Below, piece by piece: positions 1 through 11,139 of a DNA stretch of 64,000 nucleotides. A model generated the notes under the pieces. The model saw only the letters and a list, made by a program, of their open reading frames with translations. It made no database searches and was not told the origin of the DNA. Made by a program: the position numbers and the translations under genes. The stretch is taken from positions 29,719,994 to 29,783,993 of the forward strand of contig NC_051072.1 in NCBI RefSeq assembly GCF_004664715.2, in the 5' to 3' direction. The DNA is from Peromyscus leucopus (lineage: Eukaryota; Chordata; Mammalia; Rodentia; Cricetidae). The number at the start of each line of letters is the position of its first letter. Position 1 is the first letter of the stretch.

Positions 1-493
1 CCAATTGGAGATGGCTCCAATTTCAATTTATGATGTGTGATACTGTGCTAACTGCTCTCGAATGGAATGCAGTCATTTGACTAATAAATGAGTTCATCAT
101 GTTTTCAAAGTGATACAGACTTATCTCTGATGACGAAGAGCTGAAATTGAATGGTTCTACTCATTATTAACACTGGAGGAAGACCTTTGTAATAAGTAGA
201 ATTAATCTCTCTTCATTGTTTAGAAGACTGAATTGTTTTTCAAAACCATAGTGATTTTTGAGGTCATATATAATTTGATGATACTCAAAAGTGGCAAGCA
301 ACAGTATTTTTAGCCCTATCTCTAAGAACCAGTAAAAATCATGTCTTTTATAGAAGTCTAGATTTTCTTTGTGACTTTACCTTTATTTCAAAAGCTGCTA
401 AGTGGAGACAAATGTAGTACATTATTAGAATTCTGTCTCTCTATGTTCTCCATTTGGTACTAAGTCTCTCAAAGCAATTATTAACCATACAAA
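1..493. other. no recognised feature
   Basis: AT-rich sequence with no repeat family, splice-bounded open frame or tandem repeat that I recognise. It could be unique intergenic or intronic DNA. Confidence 0.4.
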
Positions 494-588
494 GCCTGGG
501 GATATGTCTTAATTGGTGGAGTGCTTGCCTTGTGTGCCCGAGGTCCTCGGTTCAATCCCTAGTATTGGAAAAACAAAACAAAACAAAA
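494..588 (+). mobile_element. ID SINE
   Basis: A tRNA-Ala-derived ID element. The body has an A-box-like GGTGGAGTGCTTGCC segment and a B-box-like GGTTCAATCCC at 549-559, followed by an A-rich (AAAAC)n tail at about 569-588. It is diverged from the usual ID core, so it is an old dispersed copy rather than a functional tRNA gene. Confidence 0.75.
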
Positions 589-1802
589 ATCATTGACTCA
601 TACAAAACTATCTCTAAAGCTGAAGATTACCGATGCAAAATTTTCTCATCTTTACCAAGTTTATCAAGCACAAGATCTGTTGATTTGATGAGCAAGTTGT
701 TCTGCTGTGTCTGAGATAAAGGATGAGTGAGCGAGTGAGGGGGAGGAGGCAGGGAGGGGGGAGATGTTAGAGCAGCAAAGTTTCCTTTTAAATGCCAAAG
801 AAATAAATTTATAAATAAATACAATTTACTAATAGATCTGAGATCACTAGTAACTTCAAGGTTGAGGTTTATCATAAAAGTTCTATCAGAAGAAGTTAAA
901 CAATATATTTATTCATGCCCCTTTCCTTCTTTTAAAATAGCTGTAGGTGTTTCTAGAAAGTAGCAAGTTAATTTTCGAAAAGTAGTTCCCAAATCCAATT
1001 TCAATCTAAAAATAACGGAGGGGCGATTTTTCTTCTTTCTCCAGGTGCCTTTTGATGGTATGTATCTAGAGATATTTTTGGTTATCAGAACTGGCAGGTC
1101 CCACTGGCATCCAAAGGGTAAAAGGTCAGGGATGCTGCCGAATGATCATCCTGCATGCACAGACCACTTCCTGAACTGTGTAGTGCACTGTATGATCTGC
1201 TTCCCAAATGTCAATAGTGCCAAGACTGAGAAGCCTCGTCTGCTCTGATGTCTTTCTTGGTGGTTTAGGTACTACTTACAGTATCTAAAGCATGGCAATT
1301 TTAGTTTATGGCACATCGTATTTATGTGAAGAAAGAAAGCTATTTGCCTAATTGAAGGCCGAGGCTTTTGTTTTTCCGAAGCTGGGGCAAACGAGGAGCT
1401 GTAATTCAGCAGCGATCACTTGGTTTTCACCCGAATCTGTCACTGGTTAGTGGACCTCTGTTTTCCCTGAGGGGCTGTTCGAGGCACAGGGAAGGGCGTT
1501 GCTACTGTGTATAACTGGGATGCCTTCGGAGACCCATGAATCAGGAAAGTGAGACCGACTCAGGGTCCACACACCTGGAGCAGTCTCTGTGTCATTACTG
1601 GCTGGTGACTTCTGGAAGGGAGGGGTAGGTCACTGGGACGAAGAGGACACCAGGCCTGGCTTCCTTTGGGCAAAGCGCTTGCCATCCTTAGCCATCTAGT
1701 TCATGATCCAGTTGGTTTTACTTAACTTTATTGTGCAAGATCTTTAAGAGACTCATTTAAAAGATTTTCAAGTATTTAACTCCTTAAGTTAACTCTCCAA
1801 AA
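589..1802. other. mostly unrecognised sequence
   Basis: No repeat or gene is recognised. A G-rich purine stretch lies near 720-770. The part at 1290-1460 is less AT-rich and has the mixed composition of possible conserved non-coding DNA, but that is only an impression. Confidence 0.3.
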
Positions 1803-1950
1803 GGAGTAGTGGCTCATGCCTGCAACTTTAGCACTGGGGAGGTAGACGCAAGAAGATCAGGGGTTCAAGGCCAGGCTCAGCCATCTAGCAAGTTTGGAAT
1901 GAGCCCAGACTACATAAGACTATATCTCAAAAAACCAAACCAAAGAAACC
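1803..1950 (+). mobile_element. old B1-type SINE (PB1/B1F-like)
   Basis: 7SL-derived SINE with the order GTGGCTCATGCCTGCAA, GGGGAGGTAGACGCA, AAGGCCAGG and ACTACATAAGAC, ending in a (CAAA)-rich tail. The divergence and the 'agcaagttt' insertion between the halves suit an early proto-B1 subfamily. Confidence 0.6.
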
Positions 1951-2526
1951 ACCCAAATAACAAAAATGCCTTCAAAAGGTTGATGGTCTTGGGTTATTAT
2001 TTGTGGCGAAATGTAAAAACCACAAAAATGACTTATAAAATCTGTTTCATTTCTCCATTGCTGATAAGTCATACATCTGATAGATATGACTCATTGCATA
2101 TTATTATTTTACATTTTTTTATTCAACTCTTTTAGATCTTTTTTGTGTGCTTTCGCAAAATACTTAGGAATGAATACTTCATAAAGAACAAAGGTTATTT
2201 GGCTCAGGATACTGGTGGCCAGAAACTTGAAACGACTTGACTTGGCATCTAATGGCAGAGAAGCACAGTGACCAGTCTTAAGAAGGAGCCCAAGTGGGAG
2301 GCAGGAAGCTAGCGAATGGGGAAATATAAGGCTCATGCTTTTGTAAGACCCCATTCCTGAGTAATGAATCTAACCTTGAGAGACTTGATGCACTCCCTAG
2401 AACAGCAGCAACCCCTTCCTTAGAGTGGACTTGATTATCTTCACTAGGGTATCCATCCTAAAAGGGCTTAGTAGACCCTGAGGCTGAACCTTTGGAAGAT
2501 AAATCACATCCACGCCACACTAACAA

Positions 2527-2528
<2 letters not shown>

Positions 2529-2569
<41 letters not shown>
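2529..2569. repeat. (TG)n microsatellite
   Basis: Uninterrupted TG dinucleotide run of about 41 bp. Confidence 0.97.
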
Positions 2570-2572
<3 letters not shown>

Positions 2573-3711
2573 GATGTATTATCCATTGTATCCTACAATC
2601 CGTTCTACTCTCCAAATAACTAAAATGCTACCATTGATTTGTTTGTCTTATTGATCATCTGTTTTCATTTGGGAATTTGTTTTTAAATTACTCATCTAAG
2701 TAAAAATTGCATAAGCCTCTACACACATATGTATTTATGTCTTTGCATATCTTAGACAGTTTCTACATACAGATATGCTTTATCATTCCATAGACTTTTC
2801 TCTTCTGGGTATTACAATAGAGAGGACAGGTAGCGCTAATTCCTCTACGCAGCAGGTGTCAAAGCTTCACAGAGCCAGGGAATATCAGTAAGCATTTGAT
2901 AGTGACTAGAAAATGAGCCTTCACTCTTCTGATTCCACCCAAGTCATGACCCTACGTTCTGTAGTTCAGTGTAGTCTCTCATCCAACACAAATGTGGAAT
3001 ATATTATGTATCAGTTGGCTTTAGGGTTTGTTCAGTTTCTCTGGTCCCAGAGCTTTATTCTGTAATTAATAACTCATAACTCATATATTCATCTAACTTA
3101 GAGGCAAATTTTGTAGTCCCTCGAGGCATAAGCTGCATGGAGTAAAGCATTTTGGTGTTGGAAAGCTGCATAGTTTCTTAGTATAGCGAGGAAGAGTAGT
3201 TCAAGTACCTAATTTGGAGCTCTTGCCAATTTTTGAGTGCTTTTGCCAGCAAATATTGGGTCAGAATGTAAGAAATGGTAAGAAACACATGTACCCCTTT
3301 AACACACAATCATCCCAGACCAAAGTCCTTCACTCCAGTGGTAGCAGCTTGCACAACCCAGCTGCTCATTCGATTCTCAAAAGAAGCATCAGCTAATTGA
3401 CGAGGAGAAAACAAACTGCTAAGCAAAGCTTTTAAAACTACTGCATCAACAAAGCAGCAAAAATGGTCTCAAGGGAATTTCAAAGCATTCAAAATTCTTG
3501 TTATTAAACTTTAGGAGATCCCGTCTTGAGCTAAAGTCTTGTTTTTCCTCACTAGTTAGACCAGTTTCGCTATTTACATTGGCAACATAGTGATGATGTA
3601 TGAGACAGTAATTGGAGTAGCTAATATTTAAAGCTTTTACATTTAAGGTGGATGAAGAAAATAGACACGATAGGTATTGAATAAAATGATCATGATAGAG
3701 GTAGAGAAATC
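2570..3711. other. no recognised feature
   Basis: AT-rich sequence with no recognised gene or repeat. Open frames are no longer than about 60 codons and show no known motif. Confidence 0.35.
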
Positions 3712-3965
3712 AGCATGGTGTAATAGGGTTATTCAGAAGAACAGAACTGGTAGAATGAATGTATACTTGAAAGGGATTTGGTTTGTGTCACTCAGGCTGG
3801 GGAGTGCAAAATGGCTGTCTGCATGTTGGAGAGGCTGAGGACTCAGTAGCTGCTCAGTTCATAAGTCTGGGTGACTCAGTGGTTCCAACTCAGTGCTGAA
3901 AGCCTAGAGGATGTCCTGAAGAAAACCACAGGTCTTCAGCCCCAATGAAGCCAAGTGTGGCCGTG
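3712..3965 (-). mobile_element. rodent LTR-like interspersed repeat, fragment
   Basis: Resembles a common rodent repeat whose reverse strand reads 'cagaagaacagaact... atggctgtctgcatg... gtagctgctcag'. The family name is uncertain (RMER- or MaLR-type). There is no internal coding sequence and no clear TSD. Confidence 0.4.
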
Positions 3966-4125
3966 GCAGAGTAGCATATTTTCTGCATAATGAACCACTC
4001 TGGGCCATGTTTTCATTTCTAGAATGCTACCTCTTGATAAAGTAAGCATGAGGGCATTTATATCTAAGTTTATATAAATATTAACAAGTGTATATCTAAA
4101 ACCATGTAAGGAAGAAAAAGGTTAC

Positions 4126-4540
4126 CTCAGTTAGTTTTAATTGTTACTTGACACAGCCTGAATGTCATCTGAGAGGAAAGCCTCACTTGAGGAGTTGCCT
4201 AGATCTGATTGGCCTGTGAGCATGGCTGTGGGGGACTTCCTAATTACTCATTAGGAAGGAGGGCCAGCCCACTCTAGGCGGCACCATCCATAGGCAGGTG
4301 GCACAGGGCTGTATAAGAACACTAGCTAAATGTGAACCTGTGAGCAAGCTAGAGGGCCAGCCAGCCAGCTCCTTCATGGTTACTGTCTCCAGATTCCTGC
4401 CTTATGTTCTGGCCCAACTTCTCTCAATAATGGACAGTGATCTAGAAGTAAAAGCCAAGTAAATCCTTTCCTCCCCTAAGTTGCTTTTGGTCAGTCTCTT
4501 ATTCTCAGCATCGGGAAGGAGACAGAAACAAATGGATAGA
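4126..4540 (+). mobile_element. rodent LTR-like repeat (TTAGTTTTA...AAGTTGCTTTTGGTCA family)
   Basis: Sequence blocks in order are TTAGTTTTAATTGTTACTTG, TCATCTGAGAGGAAAGCCTC, GGCGGCACCATCC, AAGCCAAGTAAATCCTT and AAGTTGCTTTTGGTCAG. The same blocks occur at 51119-52228 (+) and on the minus strand at 29737-30158, so three copies of one family are present. It behaves like a solo LTR: no internal gag or pol. Confidence 0.55.
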
Positions 4541-4544
4541 TAAT

Positions 4545-5115
4545 TACTTCTGTTTCCCATTCGCTTCTTCTGTTCAGAACCCATGATCTGAAGGCTGTTA
4601 TTATTATTATTATTTTCTGACTCTGGATAGAAAGACTCTGCTCATCTCATCAAATGTATAGCAGGAATATTAATGAATATTAATGAATGGTTAATGAATG
4701 CTTACTCCATGCTGGCCAACATCTTCTCTTCCTCCTCGGGTTTCAGTTCATCCTATCACCAAAAATGGCCACAGGACTTCAATCCAGATCTGGCTGGCAG
4801 TAAAATCCATGTGACCACTCTGTTGACTTTTGCTAAATAAGAATAAAAAAAGGGTGGCGTTCATGAAAGGGAAGAATCATGCCACACAAAGCTACTTAAA
4901 AAATGTATTTTAAACCCAAGTCATATTTTCGGCAAAAGCAAAAGATGTCATCCACCCTCAAAGTGATGAGAAAGCATTAATTCCCAGAGTGCCTACTGTT
5001 TTTCTCTAACTTGAGGAAGGTTACTGGCAATCGTCATTATTTGTGCTCTCATCCATTCTTTTGTCGAGAGTATACTACTATTATCTAAAAAAAAAAAAAT
5101 TTTAAAAACACTTTA
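4545..5115. other. unrecognised sequence with short tandem motifs
   Basis: Holds a short (TTA)n run at about 4599-4614, a triplicated ATTAATGA-type motif at 4666-4695 and an A13 run near 5087-5099. No gene is recognised. Confidence 0.4.
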
Positions 5116-5116
5116 A

Positions 5117-5250
5117 AGGCATAATGGTGCATGCTTTTAATCCCAGCACTTGTGAGGCAGAGGCAGGCAGGTCTCTGTGAGTTCCAGGCCAGCCTGGTCT
5201 ACAGGATGAGTTCCAGGATAGCTATATAGTGAGATCTTGTCTTGAAAAAT
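5117..5250 (+). mobile_element. B1 SINE
   Basis: B1 with recognisable 5' part (AATGGTGCATGCTTTTAATC), mid part (AGGCAGAGGCAGGCAGGTC) and 3' part (AGCCTGGTCTACAGGATGAG), ending AGATCTTGTCTTGAAAAATT. The tail is short and degraded. Confidence 0.8.
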
Positions 5251-5284
5251 TGCCCCCCACAACCCAAAACCTTTTTATTTTTAA

Positions 5285-5292
5285 ACATAATT

Positions 5293-5324
<32 letters not shown>

Positions 5325-5500
5325 CTGTGTGTCTGTGTCTGTGTGTCTGTGTGTAGGTCATAGGACAACTTCCAGGAGTGTTCTTCACTGCTGCTATGCC
5401 CTGAACCCTGAGAACACTTCATCTTCAAGAGCAGACCCTCCATCTCTCTGGGTTTCATGTCACATGATCCTCCCCATGACACCTCCCGGCTGGGCTTGAC
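5285..5500 (-). mobile_element. B3/B4-type SINE fragment with (TG)n(TCTG)n lead
   Basis: A TG/TCTG-rich run at 5293-5355 followed by AGGTCATAGGACAACTTCCA, a phrase typical of reversed B3/B4-type SINEs. The remaining body is poorly conserved. Confidence 0.45.
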
Positions 5501-7065
5501 CCGTGAAGTTTTCTGGATCATCTATTTCAGCTCAACTTTTTACTGAAGATTTTTGACTCTCACCTTCCACAAACTCAGATGTGCCAAAATATGGCTTTAT
5601 TCTCCTACAACTGAATTTAATTCCTCTTTTGAGTCATGAGTTTTCCCTGGAGACAGAAATTGGACTTTAAGCTAGGGTCTTTCCTTGTCCACATCTGTCT
5701 TCTGGGGACACATTGGAGGCAAAGTGGGATGGAAAAGCCAATGACATATTGTCACTGTTTGCGTGGAGTGAGAGAGGTCCTGGATCTTCACCTGTCCAGT
5801 TTGAGATGTATTTTGCCATTTCTCATGTTATGACCTCTTTCCTCCATTCTTTGGTTTAAATAAAGGGGTTATATGATACCTAAATAAATCTTGGATTGGG
5901 GTAGAGGAACTACATAAGGCAGAGGGCATGATATGCTCAAAATATTCTGAAAAATTTCTCCAATTTATATTTAGGGCAAAAAATTTAATGGCCTTCATAT
6001 GAGACTATTACTAGTGCTATTTCCACGAGGGAAATACTAGGCACTCTATTTAAATAATTTGGCCAAAATTCATCCAATTGTTTTAAGTAAAGAGATTTTA
6101 ATAAAGACTTATTTAATTCATCTGCTGAGATGAACTGAATTGCTTTAGAAGTTTGTATTTTAGGAAATTTAGTGAGACATTGAACTGGTTTGGGAAGGAT
6201 TTTTCCTTTGTCCTGTGAGGATTAAAAAGTGCCTTATCATCTAATTTCAAGTCATTTATCAGCAATGCTTTGGTATTACATCTACAGCCAAAATTTGAGA
6301 AGAATCATTAATTTGTTGTTGGAGCACACACGAAACAAAGACAGAAAGGTCAAAACACAACTCTACTGATAATTATTCTTGTTTTAAGAACACAAGTTAG
6401 CATTTCTAGGCCATCCAATTTTTCTCTACTGATGTATTACTCATGAAATAGTTTTTAAAAAAGCAATTCCTCTGTATGTTACTAGCTGCAATTTTCACTA
6501 GAGAAATTGGAGCAAAACATACCACAAACATCCTGTAATTACTCTGTGGCAGATAGAAAAGCAAAAGTCATATCTTTCCCTCAAATTGTAAATGCTTGGT
6601 CATTTCTGTAAATGTCATGACTCCAATATTATGCATAAGTCTTTTGATCCCCTGGAAGAACATCCCTTCCAGAAATGAAGGGAGTTAAGTAAAATGAGAC
6701 AAAGACAAACACACATGTTTACAGTTGCTACGATTCAATCTTTTCATACCATGTGAGCATGGCATTAGAATAGGCTGCAAGGAGGACACAGGGAAGCAGC
6801 ATGACAGGTATGGACCTGACCCAGTAGGATGAGGGGCCTTGTATTTGAACCTGGCTTGGGAGAGTGAAGTGGCCATTGATAAGCATCAGGGACCTTTTCA
6901 CATGCCATGAGTTAGGGAGGAGGATCAGAGGAGCAACTAAGGAGACGTTGGTGAGATGGAGGAGGACACAGACCATCATAGTTCTTCTGGATTGACGATG
7001 GGGATGGAGAATCTCAAAGGATGTGTCAGTTTTGGAAGAGGTGCAGTGAGCTGCGATTCAAACTA
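5500..7065. other. no recognised feature
   Basis: No SINE, LINE, LTR or coding exon recognised. Overlapping minus-strand frames at 6685-6979 look like chance: they show no domain and have no splice context I can support. Confidence 0.35.
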
Positions 7066-7067
7066 GA

Positions 7068-7190
7068 AGCTGGGGCTAGGGAGACAGGTTGGTTGGTAGA
7101 ATGCTTATCTAGCATGGATGAGTACTGGGCTGAGTAAGACCACGGATGTCTTTAATCCCCAGCAGCCTGCACAGCATCTCCTGGCACTAA
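7068..7190 (+). mobile_element. possible ID-related SINE
   Basis: GGGGCTAGGGAGACAGGTTGG, GTAGAATGCTTATCTAGCAT and TTTAATCCCCAGCAGC follow the order of an ID-type head but are diverged and carry an insertion. Confidence 0.4.
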
Positions 7191-7469
7191 GCAAATTAGC
7201 TGGTAGAGCAAGAGATTCTCCATCAGTTTGTGATTTATTTTTGGTGTCCTGCAAACCAAGTGTATGGTGTGTTCAGCAACAGTGTCCAATCACTTTAGTT
7301 ATGGCGACTAGCCAAGAGCAATGGCAATAGCTGTGCTGTTTTGGGACCTCCTTGAACAATAACTTAAAGGGAGGTAATCCATGTCTGGCAATTAGATTTT
7401 CATTAAATAACATGTCTTCTGGGAGTAATATTGCCCACCCATGCAACCTGCCATGATCAAACTCTCTCT

Positions 7470-7652
7470 GTGTAGGTTTATGTGTGAGTGTAGGTGCTCT
7501 TGGAGTCCAAAATAGAGCATGGGAAACCCAGGAGTTGGAGTTACAGGTGGTTGTGAGCCACTTGAGAATCGGCGCTGGGAACCAAATTCGGGTCTTTTGC
7601 AAGAACAAGAACTGTGTTCACTTAAAACTGCTGAGCTTTCTTCCCAGCCCCG
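7470..7652 (-). mobile_element. B3-type SINE
   Basis: Reverse-strand B3 with GGAGTTACAGGTGGTTGTGA, GCTGGGAACCAAATTCGGGT and a reversed head ending CCCAGCCCC. The tRNA-derived head lies on the right, so the element is on the minus strand. Confidence 0.7.
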
Positions 7653-7724
7653 ATAATTTATATTTCAAAATCAGTTTATAAACTAGCAGATGTCCTTAAG
7701 GCTTATGAAATTCTTTTCTTTTAT

Positions 7725-7935
7725 TTACTTTTTTTTTTTTTTTACTGTGTTTGCATGGCTGCGTGACTGTGTGTGCGTACTTGTGTACGCTACAGTGCGT
7801 GTGTGGAGGACAGCCGGCAACCCATGGGAGTTGGTTCTTCCCTCTCACCACAGAGGTTCCAGGGATAGATCTCAGGTCGTCAGGCTTGTCGGCAAGCGCC
7901 TCTCCCCGCTGAGGTGTCCTGTATACCCTCATTGG
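7725..7935 (-). mobile_element. B3/RSINE-type SINE with poly(T) lead
   Basis: A T13 run at about 7730-7743 is followed by GTGTGTGGAGGACAGCC, AGGGATAGATCTCAGG and CGTCAGGCTTGTCGGCAAGC. This is a reversed SINE with its A-tail at the left. Confidence 0.6.
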
Positions 7936-7939
7936 TTGA

Positions 7940-8742
7940 CTTTGACATAGATTGACCCCCCATTTGAAAACTCTGTTTTCAGGCAAAATTACAAAAGAAA
8001 AAAAAAGAAATCCCGGTATTTCTTGAAATCTGTTCTTCACTTAGCATGGGTGAAGGGAGAACACCATGTTCTTTGCCTTACAGACTGCTCAATTTACCAA
8101 AAAAAAAAAAAAAAAAATTGAGTCAATTGAAACCAGGCACCACCAATTCACTTGCTTGTGTATCTTCTGGGGTCTTGTTTGCCTGCTAGTTTTGACCTCA
8201 AAACATCAACCTATTAGGCAATAAGCAGCCTCATTTCTGATCGCCAGTGGGTCTAGGTATGTAGTTTGGGGTCAGTTTAGTCAGAATTTCCTTCCTCATT
8301 CAATTTCAGCTGGGCTCCCACAGGAACTGTATGAGATCTGGGACAGGAGGGGAGCAGTTACCATTTGTCACGAAGGTTTTTTTTTTTTAAGTCCTGGGCA
8401 TGCCTAGAGCTCTGTGTGCAGTGTGACTCATCTCAAGGCTGGTGTAGCACCTGGGACACAGTTTCCCAAGTCCCTGCTACATATCTCTGCTTAGCTGCTT
8501 TTCCTATGGCAAAGGCGACTGACAGCTGCCCACGGAAGGGTGGCAGCCTGTGCGGGTTCCCTGTGTCTGTACCAGGAGGTACAGAGGCAGACAAGGGTCT
8601 AGCTTCTCTTGATTAATGTCCCGCTGATAGTCTTGCCCCACGGCAGTCCCTTCAGAGCCACCACTAGAAACAGCTGAGAACTTTTCATAGATACTTACAC
8701 CAATACTCACAGTTGTGTTCAGTCTCATTCTTAGTAAATATC
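7940..8742. other. unrecognised sequence with A- and T-runs
   Basis: Holds an A19 run at about 8099-8117 and a T9 run near 8380. No gene recognised. The 6 bases AATATC at 8737-8742 are the left TSD of the next element. Confidence 0.35.
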
Positions 8743-9227
8743 TGTAGGATGAATTGCTAAACAGTCTTATTAATTAAAAAAAAAAAAAAGCCGGAGCCAG
8801 ATATTGGGGTAAAAACTGAGAGATCAGAAAAGCAAAAAGAAGCCAGCCACGTTCTTACCACTTAGAAACCCTCAGCCAAAGAGACCTACTTCCTGTATAC
8901 TCATGCCTATATGCCTTTCTGTTCTGCATCTCACTTCCTCTCTCCTCCCGGTGACATCACTTCCTGTCTGTCTGTACACACCTCCAGATATCTATGTTTA
9001 GTGCTGGGATTAAAGGCTTGTGTCACCATGCCTGGCTCTGTTCCCCAGTTGTGGCCTTGAACTCACAGAGATCGGAATAGATCTCTGTCTCCCGATGCTA
9101 GGATAAAAGATATGTGCTACCATTGCCTGACTTCTATGTTTAATATAGTGGCTGGCTTTTTCCTCTGAGCCTCAGATAAGCTTTATTAGGGTGCACAGTA
9201 TATTGGGGGACACAATATATCACCACA
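8743..9227 (-). mobile_element. solo LTR, class II-type, family A
   Basis: Begins TGTAGGATG and ends ATCACCACA, and is flanked by a perfect 6-bp TSD AATATC (8737-8742 and 9228-9233). The reverse strand reads TGTGGTGATATATTGTGTCC..., matching the LTR at 36010-36538 across its length. The middle carries B1-like phrases (GGGATTAAAGGCTTGTGTCA, CTTGAACTCACAGAGATC). No internal retroviral region is attached. The family name is not asserted. Confidence 0.8.
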
Positions 9228-9233
9228 AATATC

Positions 9234-9750
9234 TTCATTCCCATTAATTTCAGTTCTTGGATTGAGCCTTATTTTGATACTGTTCCCTTATAACAGATTA
9301 AGAGTGAGAATTCAGCTAATTTATAGTTATTCATATGATAAGCCATTGAGATGACATAAGTCGTTGAAATTACAGATAATCAAAATGTCACACTTACTAA
9401 TTTCAACCACTTCTAACAAAGTAATTGGATCTTTTTCAAAAGAATAATTCAACACCAAGGGCACTTCAACACTTACAGCATCTACTCCCGCTCTCTGGCA
9501 GAGCACAAGAACACACATTTATTGAAATGAGGAAAGGAGACTGGATGTTTTTAATGGCATTTTGGTGACAGTGTATGCAAATATCTTAAGAACACTTGTT
9601 TTCACAAATGCTGATTCCTGGGTTTTGATTCTGGGATTGACTATATGGCTTGTGTTAGCCTACAAGGTGTTGACAAGTGACATACATACAAAAAGAAACT
9701 TGACTAGTATTTGTGCATTGAGACTAGGTCTTAAGGAAAGTCCTGTCTTG
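9234..9750. other. no recognised feature
   Basis: AT-rich spacer between two solo LTRs. No repeat or gene recognised. Confidence 0.35.
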
Positions 9751-9755
9751 GGAGC

Positions 9756-10084
9756 TGTGGTGGTTTGAAAGAAAATGGCCCCCAAAGGGAGTGCTACTAT
9801 TAGGAGGTGTGGCCTTGTTGGAGGAAATGTGTCACTGTGGGGGTGGGCTTGGAGGTGTCTTTTGCTCAAAGTTCCCTCAATGTGACAGTCGATTTCCTGT
9901 TGCCTCTGAGTCAAGATGGAAAGATTCTCAGCTCCAGCACCACATGTGCCTGCACATCACCATGCTCCCCGCCATGATGATAATGGACTAAACCTCTGAA
10001 ACTCTAAGCGAGCCAATTAAATCTCAATTAAACTTTTCCTTTATAAGAGTAGCTGTGGTCATGGTGTCTTTTCACACTAAGACA
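9756..10084 (+). mobile_element. solo MaLR-type LTR
   Basis: Starts TGTGGTGGTTTGAAAG and ends CACACTAAGACA. Diagnostic blocks are TTAGGAGGTGTGGCCTTGTT, CCGCCATGATGATAATGGAC and GTCATGGTGTCTTTTCA. A perfect 5-bp TSD, GGAGC, lies at 9751-9755 and 10085-10089, as expected for ERVL/MaLR integration. No internal region remains. Confidence 0.85.
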
Positions 10085-10089
10085 GGAGC

Positions 10090-10784
10090 AAATTTTGTTA
10101 TGCTATGTTGTGTTATGCTATGTTATTATGTTATGCTTGATTGAGTCACCAGAGGCAATATAGAACCTTGGAGAGTCTTTGTGTCAGGCATATCTGCCGA
10201 GAACAGCTGCGTGAGCCCACTGTACATGGAGCAGGATTACCAGGAGAAGAACCTGTCCAGAATTCCTGAAAACAATAAACAATGTTCTGAATAATTTGTC
10301 ATACAGTAGTAGAAGACAAGCTATGGCAGAATCCTAACAATAAACTTAGTTCTTCAAAACAAAACAACTCCCGCAAAATTGTCCACTACCTTATTTGTGA
10401 CAATTCTTCTATCTTGCTCCTTAATTCCTTTTAATTTCTTCCCATTGTCTCTATTTCCATCTTCTCATGGAAAAATGGCTGATCCATTCTTGGGCAGGGT
10501 GGGTTGGCAGACACCAGCAAGCCCTACTTATCACAGAGTATTTTTTATTGCTTGTGCTACCACTTGAAAATGTCAACATTGTGCAAATATAACTTCTTTG
10601 CCTAAGAATTTCTAGCTTAAGGATGGAACATGCAAATACCCTTGGACACAGAACACTATTCTTTGCCGGGCATTATGGAGCCACAATTGGCCACTTAATT
10701 TTCCCAGGAGACAGAGCAGCCACCTACCCAGGACCCCATTGACATGAAGCATTGTTTGTATATTGACTTCTTCCTGCCAGGCTC
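10090..10784. other. unrecognised sequence with a short tandem motif
   Basis: A degenerate (TTATGCTATG)n cluster at about 10097-10138. Otherwise no repeat or gene recognised. A T16 run at about 10792-10807 opens the next element. Confidence 0.35.
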
Positions 10785-11010
10785 TTCTGTTTTTTTTTTT
10801 TTTTTTTAAATTTAATTTTATTTTTATTTTATACAGTTATTTTTTAGCTTTTCTTTAATTGTTTTTAAATACTAATTTTTAAATTTAATTATTATTATTT
10901 TTTTACATCCCAACAGCAGTTTCCCCTCCATCCTCTCCTCCCAGGCCCTCACCCCTACCTCTCTTCTGCCCCACCCCCATCAACTCCTCCTCCTTTCTCT
11001 TCAGAAAAGG

Positions 11011-11139
11011 GATATCTGCCAGCCATGGTATATCAAGTTGTAGTAAAAATAGGCATCTCCTCTCCTATTAAGGCTGGATATCTGCCAGCCATGGTATATC
11101 AAGTTGTAGTAAAAATAGGCATCTCTCCTATTAAGGCTG
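11011..11139. repeat. 66/63-bp tandem duplication inside L1 3'UTR
   Basis: Copy 1 is 11011-11076 and copy 2 is 11077-11139. Both begin GATATCTGCCAGCC and end TTAAGGCTG. The second copy lacks 3 bases within the TCTCCTCTCC pyrimidine stretch. Confidence 0.95.

Noticed and set aside
494..588. tRNA gene at the ID element
   Set aside because: It has A- and B-box-like motifs, but the body cannot fold as a tRNA acceptor stem with the A-rich tail, and it matches the ID SINE layout. The same applies to 27181-27240 and 60262-60470.
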